Source: an uncultured Oscillospiraceae bacterium (lineage in GTDB: Bacteria; Bacillota; Clostridia; Oscillospirales; Ruminococcaceae). Taken from it: a stretch of 9,526 nt of DNA. This document shows positions 1 to 4,548 of this stretch, piece after piece; the first letter of the stretch is position 1, and the number at the start of each line of letters is the position of its first letter. Position numbers and translations under genes: made by a program. Under the pieces are notes generated by a model. The model was not told the origin of the DNA, searched no databases, and saw only the letters and a list, made by a program, of their open reading frames with translations. The stretch is taken from positions 1-9,526 of the forward strand of contig URGQ01000049.1 of the NCBI GenBank assembly GCA_900547385.1, given 5' to 3'.

Positions 1-2
1 TG

Positions 3-41
3 CAGGAGCAAAAGGAAGGCCCCCGCGGCGAGCGGTGCTAA
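3..41 (+). CDS. Possible C-terminal tail of the upstream gene (ParA expected), partial
   Basis: One plus-strand frame is open from the window edge to a TAA at 39-41 and would encode a charged tail ending QEQKEGPRGERC. The stop lies 69 bases before parB on the same strand. In most bacteria parA (soj) lies directly upstream of parB, so a ParA C-terminus is the natural guess. Twelve residues carry no recognisable motif, and the other two frames are also open here, so this rests on position only. The last codons (about 16-35) resemble the repeat at 54-81, so the tail may have been altered by repeat DNA. Confidence 0.3.
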   Translation, partial: QEQKEGPRGERC

Positions 42-45
42 CTAT

Positions 46-81
46 GCCTTTGCAAAAGGCCCCGCGGCGCCGACAGGCGAG
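46..81. repeat. Short dispersed GC-rich repeat, copy 1
   Basis: The stretch reads GCCTTTGCAAAAGGC (a 6-bp stem with a GCA loop, 46-60), then CCCGCGGCGCCG, then ACAGGCGAG. A close copy lies at 2707-2743, differing by small indels and a few substitutions. A partial duplication (AAGGCCCC-CGCGGCG, one base longer) sits just upstream at 16-30. The repeat lies in the 69-bp gap before parB and stops about 20 bases short of its ribosome-binding site. The hairpin has no T tract, so it is not an obvious terminator. Confidence 0.6.
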
Positions 82-110
82 AAAAATTGTGATAAAAGAG
101 GGAGGAACCT

Positions 111-980
111 ATGGCAAAGAAAAGCGGACTGGGGAAGGGCCTGGACGCCCTGTTCCTGGATAACGAGACGGCGGAGAGCAGCAGCCTGATGACGCTGCGC
201 GTTTCCGATATTGAGCCCAATAAGGACCAGCCGAGAAAGGCCTTTGAGCCGAACGCGCTGGCGGAGCTGGCGGATTCCATCCGGGAGCATGGTATTTTGC
301 AGCCGGTGGTGGTGCGCGCGCTGCCCGGCGGGGTGTACCAAATTATCGCGGGGGAGCGGCGCTGGCGGGCCAGCCGGATGGCGGGTCTGAGCGAGATCCC
401 GGCGATCGTGATAGAGGCGGATGACGCCAAGGTGCGGGAGCTGGCGCTGATAGAGAACCTGCAGCGGCAGGACCTGACCCCGCTGGAGGAGGCCGAGGGC
501 TACCGCAGCCTGATGGAGCACAGCGGCATGACCCAGGAGGAAGTGGCGGCGCGGCTGGGGAAATCCCGACCGGTGGTGGCCAATGCCCTGCGCCTGCTGA
601 ACCTGCCGAAGGGCGTAAAAATGCAGCTGGACGAGGGCTTTTTGACGGCGGGACATGCCCGGCTGCTGGCCAGCCTGCCGGAAGCGGACGCGATCCGGTG
701 GGGCAATGATGTGGTGCTGCGGGGGCTGAATGTGCGGGAGCTGGAGACTGCCCTGAAGAAAGAGCGCAACGCGGCCAAAAAAGCGGCGGAGCGGAAGGCG
801 AACGCCAATGAGGACCCGTGGGGCGACAAGGAGCTGCGGGAGATGCAGCTGGCCCTGCAGGAGGAGCTGGGACGCCGGGTAACCATCAACCGGAAAGGGG
901 TCGGCGGCATCCTGACAATAGCGTACAGTGATGAGGATGATCTGATCGATCTGGTGGATAAGCTGCTGGACGGCGACTGA
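111..980 (+). CDS. parB: ParB/Spo0J chromosome partitioning protein
   Basis: ParB binds centromere-like parS sites near the origin, spreads as a CTP-dependent clamp, and acts with ParA and SMC in chromosome segregation. The 289-residue protein has the usual family length. The N-terminus MAKKSGLGKGLDALF is the typical ParA-contacting segment. The CTP-binding ParB domain follows, with DQPRKAF (39-45), LADSIREHGILQPVVVR (53-69) and the GERRWRAS box (81-88). ENLQRQDLTPLEEA (115-128) leads into a helix-turn-helix at about 139-162. After a charged, Lys/Ala-rich linker (215-235), the C-terminal 50 residues match the dimerisation domain. The start is set by GGAGGA at 101-106, five bases from the ATG. 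I saw no perfect parS palindrome (TGTTTCACGTGAAACA) in the window. A plasmid ParB is possible, but the housekeeping neighbours favour a chromosomal one. Confidence 0.96.
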   Translation: MAKKSGLGKGLDALFLDNETAESSSLMTLRVSDIEPNKDQPRKAFEPNALAELADSIREHGILQPVVVRALPGGVYQIIAGERRWRASRMAGLSEIPAIVIEADDAKVRELALIENLQRQDLTPLEEAEGYRSLMEHSGMTQEEVAARLGKSRPVVANALRLLNLPKGVKMQLDEGFLTAGHARLLASLPEADAIRWGNDVVLRGLNVRELETALKKERNAAKKAAERKANANEDPWGDKELREMQLALQEELGRRVTINRKGVGGILTIAYSDEDDLIDLVDKLLDGD

Positions 981-1011
981 GCGGCCGGGCGGCATCGCGC
1001 GGAGGGTCGGT

Positions 1012-1095
1012 CGGCCCGCAGGGCCGGCCGCCGGAGGCGGCCGCAGGCGGCGGAGCCGCCGAAACCGTCCGGAGGACGGTTTGCCCTGCGGGCCG
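1012..1095. repeat. Cloverleaf-like palindromic element with three GGA-loop hairpins
   Basis: A perfect 13-bp inverted repeat (CGGCCCGCAGGGC at 1012-1024, its complement at 1083-1095) encloses three consecutive perfect hairpins, each with a GGA triloop: 1025-1043 (8-bp stem), 1046-1060 (6-bp stem GGCGGC/GCCGCC) and 1062-1082 (9-bp stem AAACCGTCC/GGACGGTTT). GCGGCATC at 989-996 can also pair with GATGCTGC at 1104-1111, with one G-T pair. There is no T tract after the structure. It may be a REP-like or MITE-like dispersed element, a structured mRNA 3' end for parB, or both. No transposase or clear target-site duplication is visible. Confidence 0.75.
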
Positions 1096-1261
1096 TAAGC
1101 CTGGATGCTGCAGAGACCGGAAAAGTGCGGCTGCGGACTTTGCTGACGGATGGGCCGGGCGGATATGCGCTGGCCTGCGGGCAAGGAAAAGCGGCTTGCG
1201 GGGGCTGGCCCAGGCTGGGACCGACTTTTTATAGAAAAGTGTGCGAAGGACGCGAAAAAGC

Positions 1262-1290
1262 TTGCCAAGTGGAAGGCAAGTGGGTATAAT
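1262..1290 (+). promoter_or_regulatory. serS promoter
   Basis: TTGCCA (1262-1267) and TATAAT (1285-1290) are separated by exactly 17 bases, an almost consensus housekeeping promoter. Transcription would start near 1297, about 30 bases before the serS ATG. That leader is too short for a T-box. Confidence 0.8.
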
Positions 1291-1313
1291 AAACGGATAG
1301 AAACACACAGAAA

Positions 1314-1320
1314 GAAGGAA
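1314..1320 (+). promoter_or_regulatory. serS ribosome-binding site (decides the start)
   Basis: GAAGGAA lies six bases before the ATG at 1327. It fixes that start over the in-frame ATG at 1150, which lies upstream of the promoter. Confidence 0.75.
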
Positions 1321-1326
1321 ATTCTG

Positions 1327-2619
1327 ATGCTGGATATTAAGGTAATAAGACAGGACCCGGAGCGGGTAAAGGCTGCGATGAAGAGCCGCAACAAGGACAT
1401 GGATAAGGAGATCGATGAGATCCTGGAGATCGATGTGGAGCGGCGCGCCATTAATGCGGCGGTGGATAACATGAAGGCCGAGCAGAACCGGGTCTCTAAG
1501 CTGATACCGCAGTATAAGAAGGAGGGCAAGGATGTTGCCCCCATTCTGGCGGAGATGAAGGAGCTTTCCGATAAGATCACCGAGGACGGCGCCAAGCTGG
1601 CCGAGCTGGAGGAAAAGCAGGATATCATCATCCATGCCATCCCCAATATCCCCCATGAGAGCGTGCCGATCGGTAAGGACGATACCGAGAATGTGGAGCT
1701 GCGCCGCTGGGGCGAGCCGACCCACTTTGACTATGAGCCGCAGGCCCACTGGGACCTGGGTGCTGATCTGGGCATCCTGGACCCGGAGACTGCCGCTAAG
1801 GTGACAGGCAAACGGTTCCATTTCTACCGGGGGCTGGGCTGCCGGTTGGAGCGCAGTGTCATCGCATTCTTTATGGATACCCACAGTGCCCACGGCTATA
1901 CCGAGATTTTCCCGCCCTTTATTGCCAATAAGGACAGCATGACCGGCACCGGGCAACTGCCCAAGTTTGCCGAGGATATGTATAAGCTGGAGGGGCTGGA
2001 CTACTACCTGATCCCCACGGCGGAGGTGCCTGTAACCAACATGTACCGCGGCGATATCATCGATGGCAGCAAGCTGCCGATGAGCTTCTGTGCCTATTCG
2101 GCATGCTTCCGCGGCGAGGCGGGCAGCGCCGGCCGTGACACCCGCGGTCTGATCCGGCAGCATGAGTTTAACAAGGTGGAATTGGTTAAATTTACCAAAC
2201 CAGAGGAAAGCTATGCCGAGCTGGAAAAGCTGACCCACGACGCCGAGCGCGTGCTGCAGCTGCTGGGCCTGCCCTACCGTGTGGTGGTGCTTTCCACCGG
2301 CGATTTGGGCTTCTCCAGCGCCAAGACCTATGATATTGAGGTGTGGATGCCGAGCTATGGCCGGTATGTAGAGATCTCCTCCTGCAGCGACTTTGAGGAT
2401 TTCCAGGCACGGCGGGCTTCCATCCGTTACAAGGAGAACCCCAAGGACAAGGCCAAGCTGGTGCACACCTTGAATGGCAGCGGTGTGGCGGTAGGCCGTA
2501 CCGTGGCAGCCATCATGGAGAACTACCAGAACCCGGACGGCAGCATTACCGTTCCGGAGGTGCTGCGCCCCTACATGGGCTGCGACCGGATCACAAAGCA
2601 GGATACCGGGATACTGTAA
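1327..2619 (+). CDS. serS: Serine--tRNA ligase
   Basis: This class II synthetase activates serine with ATP and charges tRNA-Ser (and tRNA-Sec where present) in the cytoplasm. The start at MLDIKVIRQDPERVK is the standard bacterial SerRS N-terminus and gives 430 residues, close to the usual length. Residues 1-105 are rich in Lys and Glu and form the antiparallel coiled-coil arm that grips the tRNA-Ser long variable arm. The catalytic core carries the TAE serine-pocket motif (231-233), motif 2 (FRGEAGSAGRDTRGL, 261-275, then RQHEF) and motif 3 (NGSGVAVGRT, 383-392). No key residue appears missing. The gene has its own promoter and terminator, so it is probably monocistronic. No T-box leader, which often controls synthetase genes in Firmicutes, lies between promoter and start. 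Confidence 0.98.
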   Translation: MLDIKVIRQDPERVKAAMKSRNKDMDKEIDEILEIDVERRAINAAVDNMKAEQNRVSKLIPQYKKEGKDVAPILAEMKELSDKITEDGAKLAELEEKQDIIIHAIPNIPHESVPIGKDDTENVELRRWGEPTHFDYEPQAHWDLGADLGILDPETAAKVTGKRFHFYRGLGCRLERSVIAFFMDTHSAHGYTEIFPPFIANKDSMTGTGQLPKFAEDMYKLEGLDYYLIPTAEVPVTNMYRGDIIDGSKLPMSFCAYSACFRGEAGSAGRDTRGLIRQHEFNKVELVKFTKPEESYAELEKLTHDAERVLQLLGLPYRVVVLSTGDLGFSSAKTYDIEVWMPSYGRYVEISSCSDFEDFQARRASIRYKENPKDKAKLVHTLNGSGVAVGRTVAAIMENYQNPDGSITVPEVLRPYMGCDRITKQDTGIL

Positions 2620-2633
2620 TAAGTGAAAAAATG

Positions 2634-2666
2634 AGCAGTCGGCGGGAGCCGGCTGCTTTCTTTTTT
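2634..2666 (+). terminator. serS rho-independent terminator
   Basis: A 10-bp stem (AGCAGTCGGC at 2634-2643 with GCCGGCTGCT at 2648-2657, one G-U pair, GGGA loop) is followed by a T-rich tract (TTTCTTTTTT) to 2666. It starts 15 bases after the serS stop and is preceded by an A run at 2626-2631. Confidence 0.9.
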
Positions 2667-2706
2667 GGGGGGAAGAAAAAACTTCCGTTGGAGAGAGGTG
2701 GGCGGG

Positions 2707-2743
2707 GCCTTTGTAAAAAAAGCTCCGCGGCGCCGAAGGCGAG
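2707..2743. repeat. Short dispersed GC-rich repeat, copy 2
   Basis: GCCTTTGTAAAA, AAAGCTCCGCGGCGCCG and AAGGCGAG align end to end with 46-81. The CCGCGGCGCCGA core is identical and the left hairpin is degraded (GTA and extra A bases). It lies between the convergent serS and lipoprotein terminators, outside both transcription units. That position suggests an inserted or passively spread element rather than a control site for either gene. Confidence 0.6.
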
Positions 2744-2777
2744 ATGGAACTAAAACAGTGAGACCCTGTGGAGGGGT

Positions 2778-2803
2778 AAAAAAAGAGAGCCTTGCGGCTC
2801 TCT
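2778..2803 (-). terminator. Terminator of the BMP lipoprotein gene
   Basis: Read on the minus strand, GAGAGCC, a GCAA tetraloop and GGCTCTC are followed by seven T bases (2784-2778). The hairpin begins about 23 bases after the stop codon. The plus strand also has a short T-rich run after the stem (2803-2810), so it may partly block readthrough from serS too. Confidence 0.9.
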
Positions 2804-2825
2804 CTTTTCTTATGTTGTGTGGTGA

Positions 2826-3980
2826 TTAGCCAACGAAGTTGACCTTAATGTTGCTCAGCTCGGCTTTCTCGGGGTTCGACATCTCGGAGTTGTTGTCAAC
2901 GGTGATCTCGCCGTTTACGATCTTCGCCAGCTCAGCCTGATACTGCTCTACGGTGAAGTTCTTGAGGCTCCAGGTAGCGGTGGGCAGGCCAACAGCGTTT
3001 TCCTTAGCGCTCAGGGTGGTGGACTTGCCGGCGATGTCAGCAAAGCTGCCCTCGAACACATAAGCCAAGCCCCACTGTACGCCATCGGAAAGGCCCTTCA
3101 TAGCGGAGGTGATGATGGTCTCGGAGAGGGGGGATTGGTCGGTATCAACGCCTACCATGTAAGCATCGTTTTCGGCAGCAGCCTGAGCAACGGACTGATA
3201 CATATTACCGCCGCAGCAGAAGATGACCTCGGTGCCATTGTTGTACCAGCCATTAACGAGAGCCTGCAGCTCGGAAGAGGGGGAGTAGGAGTTACCATAC
3301 TGCCAGGTGTAGTTCAGCTCAACGGTCTTGCCCATCTCAGCGGCAGCAGCATTGGCGCCCTGAGCGAAGCCGTAACCATAGCGAACGCAAGCGGGGTTGG
3401 TGCCGCCGCCGCCGCCGGTGAAGCCGAGCTTTTCAAAGCCTTCCTTAACAACAGCGTAACCGGCCAGGTAGCCGCACTGCTCCTCGGCAAAGACGATACC
3501 GGCAACATTAGCGCCGACAGAACCGCCATCAACAAAGAAGAAGGCAACATCGGGATACTCGGCAGCGATCTTGGTGAGAGCAGCCTCCTGCAGGAAGCCG
3601 GCGGTAACAACAGCCTTGGCACCGTTGTCGCAGGCAGCCTTCATGGCGTCATAGCGGTCGTCATCGGTGGCCTTATCGCCATTGGCGGGCATGTAGTACT
3701 TGTAGCTGAGGTTGTGGTTGGCAGCATACAGCTTAACGCCATCGAAGGTGCCCTGGTTGAAGGAACCATCCTTCAGCTGGCCAACATCGGTGACGAAGCC
3801 GATCTCATACTTGCCGTCCTCGGTGGTCATCTCATCGGCGATCTCATCGGCGTTGGTGATGACACTGGGGGTGGGATCGGGGGTGGGATCAGGATCGGGG
3901 GTGGGAGCGGGCTTCTCGCCGCAGGCTACCATGGCAAGTACCATGACCAGAGCGAGAGCGATTGCAAGAATCTTTTTCAT
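2826..3980 (-). CDS. BMP-family substrate-binding lipoprotein of a nucleoside-type ABC importer
   Basis: This is the extracytoplasmic receptor of a BMP/Med/PnrA-like importer, a family whose characterised members mostly bind purine nucleosides; B. subtilis NupN is an analogue. The 384-residue precursor starts MKKILAIALALVMVLAMVAC. It has a short positive N-terminus, a hydrophobic core and a lipobox ending at Cys20, so the mature protein should be lipid-anchored. A Pro/Asp/Thr tether (24-38) precedes the binding domain. Family motifs are DVGQLKDGSFNQ (65-76), FFFVDGG (147-153), the glycine-rich run near 189-194 leading into YGYGFAQGA (201-209), and GVDTDQS (277-283). An upstream in-frame ATG would add 18 residues, but GGAGGAG at 3987-3993 selects this start. 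The gene is divergent from the ATPase-permease operon that must supply the rest of the transporter. The exact ligand cannot be read from sequence. Confidence 0.93.
   Translation of the reverse strand: MKKILAIALALVMVLAMVACGEKPAPTPDPDPTPDPTPSVITNADEIADEMTTEDGKYEIGFVTDVGQLKDGSFNQGTFDGVKLYAANHNLSYKYYMPANGDKATDDDRYDAMKAACDNGAKAVVTAGFLQEAALTKIAAEYPDVAFFFVDGGSVGANVAGIVFAEEQCGYLAGYAVVKEGFEKLGFTGGGGGTNPACVRYGYGFAQGANAAAAEMGKTVELNYTWQYGNSYSPSSELQALVNGWYNNGTEVIFCCGGNMYQSVAQAAAENDAYMVGVDTDQSPLSETIITSAMKGLSDGVQWGLAYVFEGSFADIAGKSTTLSAKENAVGLPTATWSLKNFTVEQYQAELAKIVNGEITVDNNSEMSNPEKAELSNIKVNFVG
3867..3905. repeat. G-rich near-tandem repeat encoding the lipoprotein tether; possible G-quadruplex
   Basis: On the plus strand, the unit GGGGGTGGGATC occurs twice in a row, then AGGATC, then GGGGGTGGG again. 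Read on the minus strand it encodes the PTPDPDPTPDPTP tether after the lipid-anchor cysteine. The G-runs at 3867-3871, 3873-3875, 3879-3883 and 3885-3887, with loops of 1, 3 and 1 bases, meet the usual G-quadruplex pattern. They lie on the strand that serves as template for the lipoprotein gene. Confidence 0.7.
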
Positions 3981-3986
3981 CTTTTT

Positions 3987-3993
3987 CTCCTCC
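3987..3993 (-). promoter_or_regulatory. Lipoprotein ribosome-binding site (decides the start)
   Basis: On the minus strand, GGAGGAG lies six bases before the ATG at 3980-3978. It sits inside the longer open frame and so rules out the upstream ATG at 4034. Confidence 0.85.
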
Positions 3994-4014
3994 AGAAAAA
4001 ATTGTTTTTTGCCA

Positions 4015-4033
4015 TGCCGCCGGTGTGGCGGCA
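4015..4033 (-). promoter_or_regulatory. Hairpin at the 5' end of the lipoprotein mRNA
   Basis: TGCCGCC and GGCGGCA form a perfect 7-bp stem with a five-base loop (ACACC in the transcript). With the predicted start near 4040, it begins about eight bases into the mRNA. A stable 5' hairpin well clear of the ribosome-binding site often protects abundant mRNAs from decay. That role is inferred here. Confidence 0.5.
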
Positions 4034-4046
4034 CGAGAGCAACTAT

Positions 4047-4075
4047 ATTATAGCAACCAACCGGGACGGGCGCAA
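4047..4075 (-). promoter_or_regulatory. Lipoprotein gene promoter (extended -10)
   Basis: The minus strand carries TGCTATAAT (4055-4047), a perfect extended -10. A weak TTGCGC -35 (4075-4070) lies 17 bases upstream. Transcription would start near 4040 and give a leader of about 60 bases. A second possible -10 (TAAAAT, 4085-4080) lies just upstream. Confidence 0.7.
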
Positions 4076-4446
4076 CCTTATTTTAGCCTTTTTGTGGAAT
4101 TCGCAAGAAAGCAACGCGGAAATTTGGCGGATTTGTTTTGCGATTCTGTGAATAGGAGGAATGGTTACTGGAATGGGAGCTGCTTTTCAAATAAGAAAAG
4201 GAGAAAAAGAGTTTTTAGGGCCAAGGCGGGGGGCGGGCGTACAAATGAATACCTTTTATAAAACTTCGCAACGCCTTTAGGCGACCACAATCTTGGCCTA
4301 ATATTTCTTTTGCATCCTTTTCTTCACAGAAAGGTACCCCCCGCCGGAGGCGGAGAAGGGGAACAGAGGGGCGGATATGGGAGAAAAAGGTGGTAAATTG
4401 AACAAAAAGGCGTGTTGCATTTCTATGCTGGGGGGCAGGGTCCGCC
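4053..4446. other. Structured non-coding stretch between divergent promoters
   Basis: Beyond the -35 region of the lipoprotein promoter I see no convincing gene in this stretch. It holds several inverted repeats: CTTTTC-AAATAA-GAAAAG (4183-4200); a long-range pair TTAGGGCCAAG (4215-4225) with CTTGGCCTAA (4292-4301), matching except for one bulged G; an inner hairpin CGCC-TTTA-GGCG (4272-4283); and CCGCC-GGA-GGCGG (4341-4353). I looked for purine-riboswitch core motifs because of the importer type and saw none. The inverted repeats could be operators for a regulator of the two divergent units, or remnants of dispersed elements. Confidence 0.5.
4341..4353. repeat. GGA-triloop hairpin
   Basis: CCGCC, GGA and GGCGG form a perfect 5-bp hairpin. 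CCCC before it can also pair with the GGGG at 4358-4361 across an AGAA bulge. The same stem-GGA-stem design occurs three times in the element at 1012-1095, so this may be a fragment of a related dispersed element. No T tract follows. Confidence 0.5.
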
Positions 4447-4481
4447 TTGCAATTTGCCCGGAGAGACTATATAATTATAAT
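4447..4481 (+). promoter_or_regulatory. Promoter of the ATPase-permease operon
   Basis: TTGCAA (4447-4452) lies 17 bases before TATAAT (4470-4475). A second TATAAT (4476-4481) lies directly after the first and can use TTGCCC (4454-4459) with a 16-base spacer. The two overlapping promoters would start near 4482 and 4488, about 60-70 bases before the ATPase start. Confidence 0.75.
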
Positions 4482-4548
4482 GTTGTAATATGCAATGCGC
4501 ACAAGGAGGCACAGACCAGACCAAACAAACAGGAAGGGGGGATGGAGC

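Larger units (their letters stand above)
981..1326. other. parB-serS intergenic region
   Basis: These 346 bases hold no convincing gene. They contain a cloverleaf-like palindromic element (1012-1095, possibly extended by 989-996 pairing with 1104-1111), a featureless GC-rich stretch (1112-1261), and the serS promoter, leader and ribosome-binding site. The serS reading frame stays open upstream to 1150, but that extension lies before the promoter and lacks a good ribosome-binding site. Confidence 0.8.

Noticed and set aside
1150..1326. N-terminal extension of SerRS
   Set aside because: It lies mostly upstream of a near-consensus promoter. The internal start gives the normal SerRS N-terminus with a good ribosome-binding site.
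42..1646. 534-residue open frame on the minus strand across parB and the start of serS
   Set aside because: It runs antisense to two well-recognised genes, has no family motifs or ribosome-binding site, and has the low-complexity, Ser/Arg/His/Gln-rich composition of shadow frames in GC-rich DNA. Similar long antisense frames at 886-2466, 4423-6156, 5756-7453 and 7744-8811 were rejected for the same reason.
3135..4151. 338-residue plus-strand frame opposite the lipoprotein gene
   Set aside because: The Gly/Ala/Val/Ile-rich translation is the mirror of the lipoprotein's biased codons. It crosses that gene's start, ribosome-binding site and promoter, and lacks its own ribosome-binding site.
4161..4280. 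39-codon open frame after AGGAGG in the divergent intergenic region
   Set aside because: The Shine-Dalgarno site is only one base from the ATG, too close to work. The predicted peptide has no recognisable feature and overlaps the inverted repeats. A later in-frame ATG at 4173 is about 13 bases away, which is also poor.
4060..4548. Purine riboswitch controlling the nucleoside-type importer
   Set aside because: The conserved loop and junction motifs of the purine aptamer are not visible on either strand, and the ATPase leader after the promoter is too short to hold one plus an expression platform.
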